A stretch of DNA of 64,000 nucleotides from Mansonella perstans (GCA_037074765.1 JBAMDO010000049.1:1-64000); one strand, 5' to 3'. Shown: positions 1 through 14,343, counted from the first letter of the stretch. Notes: generated from the letters alone by a model not told the origin. Numbers and translations: made by a program.

Positions 1-1017
1 TTGTAGTTCTCATATCTAGAAATATGTAATTGAGATATTTCGACGAGTTTCATTACTTCTCTAATTGTTGGTTTTGGCATTGAGCCAGCTATCCTTTTTC
101 AATTTTTTGTACTTTAGAAGATTCATTTCCTGAATTAAATATTTGCAGTGAACTAGGTTGCATGAAGGATGCAACCTACAAATGTGCAACAACAGCAGTA
201 GCAGCAGCAGTATGTTGCTTTGCAATTTATGCGAATTGTTGAAAATTATACGAACGTAGTAGTATCTATCTCTCTATGTCTATAGCTATTCCATTCATTG
301 TTACTATTGGACTAGAAAGCTAGAAGATAAAAGATGTGACCAGTTGTCGGACATTCTTTGTCCACTTGATCTATTTATTCATCTGTTAAATGGTCAAATG
401 TCCACAAAATAGTAAACTCTAACCAACTCTACTTTTGCTCAATTATAATCTTAGCAACAAAATAAATTAACCATAGTTCTTAAAGTATGTTATTTCAATG
501 AAAATATCAACACAATAAAACAACACTCAAATAATTGATAATTTAATTGCGTTGGTTAATTACCATCTTTATTGCTATGATGTTAATTATTTTTACAGTA
601 ATAGAAAGATCAAATAAATCAAATATTAGAATAAGATGATATAGCTAGAGATAGACACCTGTTGTCCAATTTCTTATGCTTATTGCCATTATTTATGGCA
701 CATATTATCGTTGTTCCTTTTTAAATTTTATTATTTTTTTTTTTTTTTTTTTTAAAATCTTTTTGTTAAAAAAATTTCTTAACATTTTTTCAAAACTTTT
801 AAATATTAATCCTATTGATAAAAATCATTTCTAAAAATAAATTTTCAAATTTCTACCATTTCTTTTATTTCTAATCTTTCTCTCTTTCTATTTTCTATTT
901 TCTCTTATATCAATCATCATATCATTCATTTCAGGCTTTATTTGACCAATATTATTTCACTTCATAATACTTCACTGTTTCTTAACTCTTCTTTTCTCTC
1001 TATTCTACTCCTTGTTC

Positions 1018-1052
1018 CACACACACACACACACACACACACACACCACACA
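1018..1052. repeat. (CA)n dinucleotide microsatellite
   Basis: A nearly perfect AC/CA array of about 35 bases with one interruption (ACCACAC) near its end. It lies in AT-rich intergenic DNA. Confidence 0.9.
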
Positions 1053-2013
1053 CTATTTCAATTATATCGTATCCCATACAATTATCTTTTAATATGAGAT
1101 AAATGAAGCAATATAGATTTAGTTAAAAAAGATCTGACCTCAACGGGACTTGAATGACCTCAGGTGAAAGGAAATTATCAGCGGCACTAATTTAAGTGTA
1201 GAAAACCGGTTACTAGTTTCACAAACGCTGCGCATATATTGCAATGCCATGTATGATGATGATTCTTATGGGATCTTTTTCCTTTCGTTATTGTTTGTTT
1301 AATTAATTAACTAGTTTTATAGTTTGATAGAATAAATCCAAGAAAAAACTTTTATATCTTCTATTATCAACTTGTAAGAATGATCATAAAAATTGAAAGA
1401 TTACTTATATAGTTCGTTTCACAGAGTTAATGATAAATGTCAACGAAGGAATTTTAAATTACAATAATTTTTCAATATACTTAATTAACAGCTACATAAA
1501 TTCACTCTTTGTAGATTTCTTGAAATATAATGAATAATTTTTTTTTTGGATGATTGACATTTGAAAGGAAAGGTCAAGAGTCAAAAAAACTGCAAAGTAT
1601 TTCGCCGCGCGAATCATAACAGTACCGGGCTAATCCTAATAAGGTCATTCTTAATTAACATATATACTTGTTCTGAATTTTAATGGCATTTCAGTTGTCT
1701 GAAACTATAGCTAATGAAGGATTGCGGGATATTTGAAAAAAGTAATGTTGAACTTTGAAAGAAGTAAAATCAATTTTATTTCAGGTTTGTAGCTGATTCA
1801 ATTCAATGGGTTTCTCCTGCAAGACAGCATATAAGAATTTTTGCTAGGCCTTTCCATTTCATCCTCAACGGTGGAAAACGCACTCACTGATCTCCGTGAG
1901 AAGTATTTCCAGTCGACGTGTACTGCAAGTAGTACAGCAATGAGCAGTGAAGCAAGAGAGAAGTATAAATGCTAACTGCAAGTAGTTGACACAAAAGAGG
2001 TAGATTGCTGCTC

Positions 2014-2095
2014 CCACTATTACTTACTACTACTCTATTATTACTACTGCTATTACTATTACTATCACTACTACTACTACTACTGCTATTACTAT

Positions 2096-2128
<33 letters not shown>

Positions 2129-2142
2129 CACTACTACTACTA

Positions 2143-2175
<33 letters not shown>

Positions 2176-2190
2176 TTACTACTGCAATTA
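2014..2190. repeat. Imperfect (CTA/ACT)n trinucleotide array
   Basis: About 175 bases made almost entirely of CTA/ACT triplets with occasional ATT, GCT and CAC variants. Because the unit is three bases long, all frames stay open: the + strand reads as poly-Leu and the - strand as poly-Ser and poly-Val. These long frames are a consequence of the repeat and are not evidence of protein coding. Confidence 0.92.
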
Positions 2191-2340
2191 CAACTGCACT
2201 GCATGCCAACATGCGATCGGCTCACTACCTTACAACGCTTCGCATCTCTGTTTGCACTACTACTACCCAACACATCTGCCAATCTTCTCATCGATACATT
2301 TGTATACACAAATAAATGTATATTTATAATCAACTTTGAC

Positions 2341-2410
2341 ATACAGACACATACACACACATACATGTACATACATACATACATACATACATACATACGG
2401 ACATACATAA
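2341..2410. repeat. (ACAT)n tetranucleotide microsatellite
   Basis: Begins with CACA-rich sequence and becomes a clean ATAC/ACAT array at about 2367-2408. It sits about 150 bp from the triplet array. Confidence 0.9.
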
Positions 2411-5400
2411 ATACACATGGATACATGAGTGAGAAAGCAGACAAAACGGTGGAGATGACGTTGAATGATAGGGCGAGGGAAGTAGAATATTCTGCAATGC
2501 GGCGACGCATTCTACCGACGATTCAAAAGAGCGATGACAACGATAGTTGGGGACTTTTCTTTATTATGTTTAGGAAAGGAAAAACGTTACAACGATTATT
2601 GCATGCATCATTCACTTACTTCATGCAAGTTATCATTATTCGTGCAAAAAAATTGTATCAAATTATTGAAACAATATTTAGGATAGAATCTTTAGAAAGA
2701 TAATTGCATAAAAAAATAGCTGATGAGATGAACAATTAGAAGTCAAAGAATCATCATTTTCAAAAGTATAAAACATAAATGACAGGTGGTGAGTTAGCAA
2801 AAGATTTCCATAGATCTGTTTTCTTTGCTAGTTATTACTGAAATATAATACTCATTGTTCGAATCTCTTCTATTTCAAATATTTTAAAATACAATCGAAT
2901 GTAATAAATTCAAAAAAATGAATTTCGTTTAAGCCTAAAATGAAAGCAAAATGAAACCTTTGAACGCTCTTTTCTACAACAAATCGATTTTCTCATTACA
3001 CATTTTGTTTTTTTTTTTTTTTTTTTTTTTTTTGCTTTGTTGTATCCTTTTCATCATTGTCTTAAAACATTTGTTGAAATTCAAATGTTCCCAACAATAT
3101 TCATAGCTTTTTTTTAAGTGATAAGGATTGACGTAATTAACGTAAAACTCGTAATTTGGAATTAACTTTTATAGATGATATATTTAAGCTTGTAGTTTCA
3201 TTTTTTTTTTCTCTTCATTAGACACTATAAAATATTTACGATTCTTTTTCTTCTTACTTTACATGCAAAAATTCAATCTTTTGCTATTTCCATAAATACG
3301 TTAATTTTGGTTATTTTTATTTTTAAATTATATGTAAAATATTATCTGTGAAATATGAAATATATCTTATCGAATCACGTCACTTATGACGACAAAGCTC
3401 AATTCGAGTCAGCAGTATCAGCAAATTTAAAAAAGATCCAAGCATGGATAAGGCGATGTCAAGCAGCTATTACCGGAGGATAAGCTTCACTTAATCGTCA
3501 CATAATATAATACTTGAAAATCAGCGCATATGGCAATTAACGAGTGCAAAATCAAATAACCATGGGATTATTTGTCCTCTGAACATATAGCTATTGCCGT
3601 ATATGTATAACATTCAAAATGAGAAAGAGAGAATGAAAAAAAAAAAGTGGTTGCAATTTTATCATTCAAAAACGTCTGGCGCCGAAATGTTTTGACAAAT
3701 AAAAATAGCATCGAATAAATGGCTCCTGTATCATCATTACCATTCATTTAATGTCTTTGCTGTAAAATCATTGCTCGATTATTCTAGTTGATAGCTGAAA
3801 GCAGTTTTTTTTTTTTTTTTTTTCTTTCAATAAAATTTAGGTGACAAAATTTGTACAGAAATATTTAAAATATAATGAGAATTGATAGTAGCACAGGTTT
3901 CGATAAATGAAACAGCATGAAAATTCTATCAATTTACTCATTACTTTTAGTACTGAAATGAATAGTACACATTGAATCAGGACAGGTTTGCAAATTTTTG
4001 ATAAAGAAACTATTAAATTTTGATGAATAGTGTAAAACAACATAGTTTAACATTTTATTACAAAACTTTGTACATAGTTTAATCAAAGTATTGCAATTCA
4101 TAATAGTTAGAAGAAATTTACATTCATTTGAGAAAATTTTCCGCTCTTTATTCACTATTAAAAAGCTCTCAAAAATAATTGCTTATTTAAGGAAAAAATT
4201 AAGTGCAAAATATATTTAAATGTTCATTGTTAATTCTCAGTCTTTTCACCGATTGTTCATGAAAAAAAAAGCACTACCGCAAGGAAATTTCAAAATGAAG
4301 TGTTAGAAAAAGAATTTTGAAAATAATGGTAAGAATAATATGACTCAATGGCTTTTACTGATTCATCAAATTGAAAGTAAAAGTAGTTGCATTATCTGCA
4401 AATACAAATCATTTTAATACTCTATGAAATTTAAATTGTTAAACAAGGCACTTGGATAAGATATTTCCGAGTTAAGCTGGAAATCGTCGAAATCAAAGCA
4501 TGAATTATTTGCGGGACAAGAATACGGCATCTATTCCCAATTAAAATTAAAAATTTAAAAATTTTTTAAATGCTTTTTCAAGATTTCAGTTTGATTGAAT
4601 TTGATTTTATCATTTATCATTAGTAATTACTTCCATGGAAGACAAGTGATACCACTTATTGGTTAAATCAAAACAAGAGTAAAATTAGAATTGCAGCTTC
4701 TTACTGAGTATGTGGAAGCGATTGACGAGTTTTACATCACTTTCTCATCGAATATTTTTTGCAAGTATTTGTTGATAATCTCCTGAATTATCGCAGGTTA
4801 ACACATTTTCAAACGTAGCAGTAGCCAAATACTTGTGGACATGAATGAATCGGAATACGGATAAGCATAGCCTAAGAAGAAAAGATAACAAGGCCAAACT
4901 GCCTAAAACAAATCACGGGCCAGAAAGAGATGAAATTTCCGCACAGTATCATATTTTTTTATCTTTTGTCTTATTATCCTATCACACTGTTTCTATTTTT
5001 GAGAAGTTCAAGAAAATTTTCATTTTAGACAATATAGTTGAAGAAAAAAATGACTGAAACTCTTCATGGATGAGTGTCAAATTTAAATTCAAAAAAACAA
5101 CATGCTTCAATTTCATTTTTAAAAAATAACAAAAATTTCAGAAACATTTGAACAGTCTTAATGCAGCTCTTAATATCAATGATTTACAATTATTTGAAAA
5201 TAATTTTTCTAAATAATAAGCTGAAATAGAAATTAATAGTTCTTTTTTTTCTTCCTTTTTTGAAAGAAAATTTTTCAAGAAATGATGAAACTGTTTAAAT
5301 ATCAGTGATCAAAATACTCTGAGAGGGAAACGGTTGATTATGACCTTTTTTGTCTCATTTTGTGAAAAATGCCGAATTGTGCAATGTCATTGTAGTCATT

Positions 5401-6098
5401 TATTCATCCATCGATAAAGTAGATGACACGTCGTCTATCCTAAAAGACCTGCGACAGTGTGGAAAGCTCCATCATCCATTCTTTCCTTTGAATATTTAAT
5501 TGTGTGACACTTCACTAAATGCATTTTCTGACATCTTATAACTCTCTAATTGCAAAAAGCTTTCTGTCGTACGTAAAAGTTAATTTATTTACGACTAATT
5601 ACTTTATCTGAGAAATTATTCAAGTAAGTATGTGTTTGTAGAAACAATCAAATTTTTTTTTCAATTTTTCGAAATTACAATAAACAATTCAAATAATAGT
5701 TTTTTTTTTTTTTTTTTTATTATTACATCCTATTATTGAGATATTTTTAAAAAAAGTTAAATTTAATAATGTTTTTTATTTTGAAAAATTATATTAAATT
5801 GCGCTAAATTTGGACAAATAATACGGTCAATCAATTGTTCCGTTGCTGCTGCATTTATTAGAATGTTTGAAAGAAATGAAAGATACTGATAAAATTGAAC
5901 AATATATGTCTGTATAGCTTGATCTGACCTGATCTAATTCATTTAATTTGATCTGTTCTAACAGATCAATGAATGATTGATTTCTTTTATATCAATGTGA
6001 AATATATATTCTAAGTGTGTGTTGCTGCTCCAGCGATCATTTAAAATTTATAACGGATGTTTTGGTCGTATAGAGGCGCAGACAACGAGCAGACGCAG

Positions 6099-6198
6099 AC
6101 ATACACACATATACATACATACACTACGCGCGCACACACACACACTCACACACACGCACACACACACACACATATATATATGCACACATATGCACATG
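6099..6198. repeat. Compound CA/TA microsatellite
   Basis: A run of ACAT, CA and TATA blocks with a short CGCGCG interruption near 6127-6131. It produces His/Thr-rich reading frames that look artificial. Confidence 0.9.
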
Positions 6199-6776
6199 TA
6201 GAGTGTCCTCGTTGCAGTCTTTTAAAGTATGATGCCGAAAATTGTCACGGTACCTACCTGAAAGTTGTATCAGAATTAAACTTAGCTTTATTAGGCTACG
6301 GAAGAGTAATCAGACGTGAACGTGTTTTACGAAAGTACGTGTGCGTAACAGTGGGAAACATCAATCAAAGATTGGAATTCATTTTACTAGAATTCCATTA
6401 TTCAAGAAAAATGTTTCAAAAATAATTTCAGAATTACTTCAAAATATCAGCAAACTTTTAAATCATTACTTTCTAACATTACAAGCAATAATTAAATAAA
6501 TTATCTATTGAAATTATTTATTCCTTCCAAATATCTTTAAATTTTCATTTTATCATTATAATTTTCTTATAAATTATTTAGTGTTTGAAATAAATTTTGA
6601 AAAATTACAATATTTGCTAAATTTAAAAATAAACTATCTTTAATGCGAAATTTTAAGAATGAATAGATGATGTTGATAATTGGATGTTTCAAAAGGGATT
6701 ACTGTATTCTGTTAATTAACTTTGATCTTCTATCTCATAATTAGCTTTCCTTTTTCTCTTTTCTTTTTTCTAATCG

Positions 6777-6807
<31 letters not shown>

Positions 6808-6845
6808 GAATCAATGTAAACGATATAATAAAGTAATGATTTATG

Positions 6846-7000
6846 AAAATGATTGTAATTATTTGATAATGAATTGAAAATAATTATAATTATTTGATAA
6901 TGAATTGAAAATGATTATAATTATTTGATAATGAATTGAAAATGATTATAATTATTTGATAATGAATTGAAAATGATTATAATTATTTGATAATGAATTT
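6846..7000. repeat. 31-bp tandem repeat, five copies
   Basis: Five head-to-tail copies of a 31-base AT-rich unit containing AATTATTTGATAATGAATTG. Copies differ by one or two substitutions (AATGATTG, AATAATTA and AATGATTA at the start), so they are slightly diverged. They follow a 27-base poly-T run at 6777-6803. Confidence 0.9.
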
Positions 7001-8291
7001 AAATGGTGATGCAATTAAAAGAAATATTATTTATAAGAATAAAATTCTTCTCTTATGCTGTATGATAATATTTATGTTTTAAAAAGAAAGCTAAAGCTGT
7101 TATTATTATAAATAATCGTTTTAACTTCTATTTGCCCAATTATCTTCATTAATCTCGTATAATCTCGTATAATCCAGTATATTAGTAGCGAAAGATGAAA
7201 TGATTTCAGTTATATCAACGATAAGATAAGAAATGAATATTGATACAGTTGAATTCAAATTTAATTCATTTAATCATTTACTCATTCAATAACCTTCCTT
7301 TCTTTTGTAAATTTTGAAAGAAAGAAAAAATAAATCAACATTCTTGATTTAAAATGGATTTTCAACAATTATTAATCTTTATCATCTCTTGACAGCGTAT
7401 TTTTCAAAAATTTTACCTATACTTTGTTTATATTTAATCGCAAGTTACAATATGTTAATTTTCCATCAATTCAACAGAAGTTTATTTTGAAATCGAAATA
7501 GTTCAATTTTAAACTCGCAATGAAAACAATATAATTTTTCATTAAATGTTTGCTGTAAATGCTAAAATGATTTTATCCTGACAGTAATGAAATTCCGAAA
7601 GTTTTATGAATTAGTTTTTTTTTTTTTTTTTTTTTTTACATAAGTACTCCTTAATTTAAACTTTTTATAAAATCAGCAACTCAATTGAATGAGACAAACA
7701 AAACTGTCAAATATTTCCATATCAATTTAAATTTCTTTATCAGTTTTGTTGGAATTATTGATTGATTGCAGTTTTTTTTTAAGTATTCCAATAATGTCCA
7801 ATAAATTTTACTTAAAGATTACTTCTTGGCTATTTATTGTATAATTTATCTTTTACATTGTCATTTTTTCAATTTTAATATTGATGAAATTATATTATTA
7901 AATGTACAAGAACCTACCCTGATAGTTCAATAGCATTGCCTTAACATTGTTTCATTCTTTTGAAAAATTTTAAAAATGCATTGAAAATTCATCAAAAATT
8001 TTCAATATATACCGTGGTAATTTTTTAATTGGATAATTTACAACAAAAGAATCAAATTGAAGGAAATGGTCGATGAATATTATTCCTTACAGTAATGGGT
8101 AATGATGCTGTATGGTTCCTTTTTTCTACTACATTGCGCCTCTCTTACATATTGCGCCAATCTGATCACTCCTCACGCAGGGTTATTCCAACAAATTTTG
8201 AATATATATACGACAACGCTATTCAATAAATGTTGAAAGGAAAGAGCAATGAATAGAAATGACAACAATCTCTCAACTGGATACTCTTTCA

Positions 8292-8292
8292 A

Positions 8293-8324
<32 letters not shown>
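8292..8324. repeat. (AGAC)n microsatellite
   Basis: About eight AGAC/ACAG units. Translation of the + strand gives a DRQT repeat that accounts for most of a 64-codon open frame; that frame has no other support. Confidence 0.9.
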
Positions 8325-8888
8325 CATTACTGTATAGTACGTAAAGTGGTGTATCCTGGAGGATTGCCTCATCAATTGATTGGTTTACCCATCTTCACTA
8401 CTACAAAATTAATTTATCGCTCTTCACTTTTACTTTCTAAAATAGAATATTAGTTTAATTTATGCAAATATTTTAAAAACAATTCATAGTTGTTTAAAAA
8501 AAAAAAAAAAAAAATTTTTTTTGGGTATTGATATAAAATGTGTGTCGCCTTTGTCGTACATCTTTCAAATCATAAATCAAATGCTATCTGTTGCGCTATA
8601 AAAATGATGCACATTTACAGATACTCATAAATAAAAGTAAAGGAAAATTGAAACTCATCAAAAATCTATTAAATCAATCCTACCATTTTGTCTATTTTCG
8701 GCAACAATAACTTATTACTATCTGTTTTCAACATGATGATACGATCATTTCTACAATTAGAAATGATAAGCATTCAAAATATTCGATCAATTGATTGCAA
8801 ATATAACATCAATATGAATTAAATTGATGTTTACTTTGTGAAAAAAAAAAAAAAAAAAAAACACAAGCAGAATTAAATAAACACAGTT

Positions 8889-8941
8889 ACCAAGTTACTA
8901 AACTTTTTATTTTATCAAATTACTAAACTTTTTATTTTATC
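8889..8941. repeat. Two-copy direct repeat
   Basis: The sequence TTACTAAACTTTTTATTTTATC occurs twice in tandem with a spacing of about 26 bases, immediately downstream of a 21-base poly-A run. Confidence 0.8.
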
Positions 8942-11900
8942 CAATGATTAAGAAGTGAAAAAAAAGATAGAAGAGAGAAAGACTGGAAATCGAACAATTG
9001 AATGTTGAGGAAATAACTGAAGAATTGCTAATCTCTAAACATTTTAATGAATTATTAGCTTCAATTCATTTCATTTCCTAGAAAAGTTTTTAGTCTTTCA
9101 AAAATAGTTATTGAATGATGGTCTATTAAAAATGATAACAGTGTTTCTGATGTATCTGTTGCAAAATCTTTCGTACAGAACCAGTTTCATCAAGTAAAAA
9201 GAGTGAACATTTTACGATTGAACGTGCCGTTTTTCACTTCAACAATGTTCTAAATTCAAAAATATTCTTCATATTGGTTATCCTTAAACAATAATAAGCA
9301 CTCATTCTTGGCTTAAAGATTGAAAGGATTTGAAAAAAGCTATAAATCTATAACATCGATTATATGTCAAACAAATAACTTTTTCCAAACTTAAAATTTT
9401 ATATAAATAAGTTAAGCAACCTTTTACCAAAATTTCTTGTTAGCGTAACTATTACAAACTATCGTTAACAATAATTTTAATTAATTCATTGAAATCAATT
9501 CCTTCTTGTCAATTTTGCAATTTTTCGCACTAATAATGACTCAGCAAGGTCAGGAAATGTATTGATCTCAAGCATTTTTAAAATTGCTATCCTTAGGTTA
9601 TAACAAAAATCTGAACAAGAGATAGTTTTACATCCTAAAAATCGATGAACTTTCAATGCATATTCTAAGGTTATTTTATATATCAGCAGGAATTTCAACA
9701 GGTAATGTATGCTCTGCATGACCATCTGTTATGTTTTTGCCTTACAATAACAGAATTTATTTTTTGACCTTATTTCCATAATGCTAATTACCTCATCTAG
9801 CAATACAGCAATTCGTAACTCTACACCAAGTATATAATTTTCTGTGATTATCAAATTTCTTGAATAATCTTTTGTCTTACCAATGTTTAACACTGGGATC
9901 TATTTTTGTTTTTCCTTTGCAAAATGATATCAAATATGTTTTTTAATTTCAAGTAATCCTCATGCAAGAAAATTATACGTACTCTAATGTTTGAACCTTC
10001 ATCGATCAGTTTTAAAACAACTAGATAATCAATTTTAATGTTGTTTTTTTAGTACATCTTCTTAATTAATTATGTAATTTCTTGAGCTATCAATACCAAG
10101 CGACTGAAATATATCCTTGGACCATAGCAGTAACCGAAATTATAATTTTTGAATGTGTACAGTTTATATCTAAAATTTCAAGTACTAAACAAAGCCATCT
10201 TCATCATAAGGTCCTAAAAGCGAGATCAGGATCAATTTTTTAAATTCTCAACAATATCGCACTCAACATCAATTTCTTTTTGTATTGCAAGAAAGATTAT
10301 CGAGCGCTTTTTTTATTCCTTTTCCGCTGTATCAATTCAATTAAAACTTCAGTAGCATTAAGTTTCAATTAAATTTCAACAGTTACAATCATAATACAGA
10401 TATATGTCAGCTTAATCTCATCAACACCTTTCAAAGTTTCTTGTCAATTTAACTCTTATTGTAGAGCTATTATAGTACATTCAATATATATCTGATTAGT
10501 TTTGTTCGAAGATTTATTTCCGGTTTGTTTAAGAGTCTCTTAAATGACAAAAATTTTACTGCAAACTTCAAAAGTTCTCTTCTGAATCCCATAACAAAAT
10601 GATTTTTCACTTTAGCTAAGGATCGTGCAGAATACAATTTGCTATTTTTATTATAATTTATAATTAGCATTTTTTTAAACGTTAGCTTTGATATATTCAT
10701 TTATTGTCTGCAGTGAAAACTTGGATTGTCGTATTTTGTTTGCTTTTTGATTAAATGAGAGAAATTCTCGAAAAGTAAAAAGGATAATTTATCAAATCCG
10801 ATGGATTTTGAATTTGCTGATAATTCTCATCAATATAAAAATGATGCTTTTTGTGCGATGCAAAATTTTTGCTTTGTTTTTTTGCACTGATTTATATTTC
10901 TCTCTAATTACTTTGATTGACGAAGAAATGTTTGGAACTAAGCATTTAATTAACACTTCTTTCTATTTTAAAGTCAATTAGTGGGAAATATAAATTAATT
11001 CAAATTGGCTGTGTACTTTGAATTTCCAATGAGTAGCTTGCAAAATAAAATGGAATGTACTGCCTGCATTTGCAACAATGTGCACCGCAGAATTGTCATC
11101 ATTAATGGTGTAGCGAATGCAACAACATCTATTAATTCGGTTCTTTCTCTTGAATCAAAGTTCAAGAAATCTTAAACTGCATTTGTTAATCATATCAATT
11201 CATATCAATCATCAAAAATTAGCTTGAATTTACATGCAATACTTTTATAATTGAGGAAACAGTTACAAAAGAAGGAAAATTTTCATTCAATCCTGTTCAA
11301 TTAATAATGATAGTAGCGATCACAAGTCTTCTTTGAAAACAATCATAGGAAATGTGAAAAGTTTATTGAACCTTATTCCAACATATTAATCAGATCAAAG
11401 AGATGAAACGCTGGATGAAACAGATTAAATCAATTACTTTTCGTAAATTCTCTCTGCAAATCTTTGCATTATCGCTTAATTTGTCACTCTTAATTTTTCT
11501 TTTAATTTCACAATTAGAAAGTTTAAATTAAATTTTCATACAATTTCAATTCTTGAAATATTTTCATTTCTTGCATATAATTGAAACTATCATGTCACAC
11601 AATGATAAAGCATTTATGATTTCTAGTGGATTTTCTTGCATGAAAACAATAGCAATTCAATTTGATTACTGTCAGTAATTCTGATTCTTATTTTGATGTA
11701 AATAATGTTTTTTTTTTTTTTTTTTCAGTTTTTTTATCATTTGTTATTGTTTTTTACAAATTGAAAGTATTAAGCAACATATTATTTGACATTCGCTAAC
11801 ATACTTTAATATGAATTCCTCATTATCGAATGGCATTTATTATTTTGTGCAAAATATCAAGAATGGATAAATTGATTTGATTAATGAATGAATCGAAGTT

Positions 11901-12416
11901 TTAGAGAAATTCATTAAGACGATAAGGACAGAATGAATGATGAATTGAGGATGGTTTGGGAAAGTCATAATCATCAATCATAGCACCCTATTGCGTTCAT
12001 CTTCCTCTGTTCAACCATTTTTTTCCTTATTATTCTATCATTTCAATAAATTTAAAAATTTTTTGCTATGTATAAGTTATGAATTTTTTTTCATTTTATT
12101 CATAATGTTGTCATTAATTTGAAAATAAAACTGTTCCATATGTTCAGCTTGAAGTAATCAAGATTAACTAAGTTGAAACAATTACAATCTTATACTTTTA
12201 TTTGTTGAATTTCCTTTGGGATAATTTTGATCGATTGGGATAAGTAAGATTTCTTTTTACACCTTAACTAATTTATGGTCAATCAATAAGAAAAAACAAT
12301 TCATATATTTGGATTTCCATCGGATTTATCAGTGAAAAAATGATGGACAGAATTACAATAGTTTGACAAAGGATAGAATTACAAGCTTCCATTATTTTCA
12401 GGATTATTATTCTATT

Positions 12417-12780
12417 ACACTCTCAGAACTTTCGGAAAATTAATCTTCACACTTTCAGAACTCTCGGGAAAATTAGTCTTCACACTTTCAGAATTCTCGG
12501 AAAAATTAATTTTCACACTCTCAGAACTTTTGGGAAAGTTAATCTTCACACTTTTAGAACTCTCAGGGAAAGTTAGTCTTCACACTCTCAGAACTCTTGG
12601 GAAAGTTAGTCTTCACACTTTCAGAACTCTTGGGAAAGTTAGTCTTCACACTCTCAGAACTTTCGGGAAAGTTAGTCTTCACACTCTCAGAACTCCTGGG
12701 AAAATTAGTCTTCACACTCTCAGAACTTTCGGGAAAGTTAGTCTTCACACTCTCAGAACTCTCGGGAAAGTTAGTTAGTC
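12417..12780. repeat. 33-bp minisatellite, about 11 copies
   Basis: About eleven tandem units of 33 bases, each containing CACACTCTCAGAACT followed by a TTCGGGAAAGTTAGTCTT-like stretch. Variants include CTC/TTC/CTT before GGGAAA and TTAGTC/TTAATC. Since 33 is a multiple of three, reading frames stay open on both strands through much of the array (+ 12530-12785, - 12563-12748) and encode an 11-residue periodic peptide. The first three units are more diverged than the later ones, which suggests the 3' part was amplified more recently. No start, splice or flanking coding evidence supports translation. Confidence 0.93.
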
Positions 12781-13205
12781 TCTAAATAAATAATAAATTA
12801 AATTTTATGTTTTTTACAACAAGACGGTAGTGAGAGCATAAAACATCTCACAATAAAAATTTATTCGTTAGGATAATAATCTCAGCGAACATTGAAATGT
12901 TCATATATCAGATACTGCTCAAGGCTAGAGATACATGAGTACCCACTATCGGGTACATTAAAAAAGAATAGTGCATAGAGAAAAAAAATGACTATTCAAT
13001 AATGAAAAATGAATATAGAATGAGAGGAATAATAAGGGAAGCATTCATAGATAACAACTAATGAAGGATAAATAATTTGAAGAGAGCCAGGAAAGCATCA
13101 AATAAAAAGAGCACATGTTGATGCTTAGACGAGTGAGACGACAAAGTAGTGTTAGAGAGTCAGAGTCTTCTGAAAAGAAGATTAATAAACAGTACCGCAA
13201 GTAAC

Positions 13206-13221
13206 ATTGTTGTTGTTGTTG
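13206..13221. repeat. (TTG)n triplet microsatellite
   Basis: Five consecutive TTG/TGT triplets in intergenic DNA. Confidence 0.75.
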
Positions 13222-13715
13222 ATCTTTCGGGATGTTGTTTGTGAAACATTTTATGATATGGCGGGATCTTCAAATTTATGTATATAGTGAAGAATAGGGA
13301 GAGCAGGTCACTATTGATTACAAAAATTGAGGGGTCACCTCATTTGAATTGAAATTTTTAGAATATTGGCAAACTTTGAATCGATAGGGTCATATATATA
13401 AATGATACGAACGATTGCTTTATGTGAAATAGGTTATTTTAATAATTAATTTTAATTTTATACAAATTGAAATGTTTAAAAGAAAAGAGATTGATTGATG
13501 AAATAAGGAAAATTTTTTAAAAAATTAAGCAATTATTGAAATAAAATATAACACAATGCAAAGAGGCGGAGAAAGTCAAAATGTCCATCCATCCATACCC
13601 GATCTTTTGATTGTAGTTAGAAGCACAGTAATCTTAATGTCAATGATTATCGAACAATAATACTAACCGTAATTACTAACCATTTCAAATGTATTTTGTT
13701 GAGAACAAACAATAG

Positions 13716-13717
13716 CC

Positions 13718-13749
<32 letters not shown>

Positions 13750-13767
13750 CATCATTATCATCATTAC
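13716..13767. repeat. (ATTATC)n / (ATC)n microsatellite
   Basis: Several ATTATC hexamers followed by mixed ATT/ATC triplets. It makes an Ile/Met-rich - strand frame that I attribute to the repeat. Confidence 0.85.
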
Positions 13768-13959
13768 ATTTTCATCTATCCTTTGAACTAAAGAGGAAGA
13801 AGTGTAAGAGAAGAAGAAAAAAGGCTTTTTTTTTTCTACGCTCATTTAGCGCAACAGATGTTTTTATGCATTGCATTGTTGTATATCAAACTGTATTGTG
13901 AAAGCATTTTTTTTTTTGTTTTAATTTAATTAATTATAAAAATTATTATTTTATTTATT

Positions 13960-14155
13960 TAAAAATGAGTTTTTTTTATTTCATTTAAAGATCAGTTAAA
14001 AATTTATTATTTTATTTAAAAGTGAGTTAAAATAAAAAAAAAAAAAAAATTATTTTATTATTTAAAGGATAAGTTAAAAATATTTTATGTATTTTATTTA
14101 AAGATAAGTTAAAATTATTTTATTTAAAGGTAAGTTAAAAAAAAAAAAAAAAAAG
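13960..14155. repeat. Degenerate A/T repeat cluster
   Basis: Repeated variants of TTATTTTATTTAAAGATAAGTTAAAA alternate with poly-A runs at about 14035-14049 and 14137-14154. At least five diverged copies of the AAGNTNAGTTAAAA core are visible. Confidence 0.75.
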
Positions 14156-14343
14156 ATTATCTAAACTATCGATCAATTCCAACTGTGATTTCAAGCCTTT
14201 AGTGTTCAGACAATTTTTCAATTGGAAACATAAACAAAATGCTAATTGCTCTTAATGAGAATTTATGAAGAAATCCTTCTTTGAAAACAAAACATTTCTC
14301 TTAGGTAATCGATATAGACATTTACAATAGAAAAGCATTATAC

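Noticed and set aside
1130..1200. Possible tRNA T-arm on the - strand (GGGACTTGAATGACC)
   Set aside because: The stem does not pair and no cloverleaf or A box is present.
1884..2703. Two long open frames (Leu-rich + and Ser-rich -) that look like low-complexity proteins
   Set aside because: They are open because of the CTA/ACT triplet array and the ACAT array; the unique flanks show no splice or homology support.
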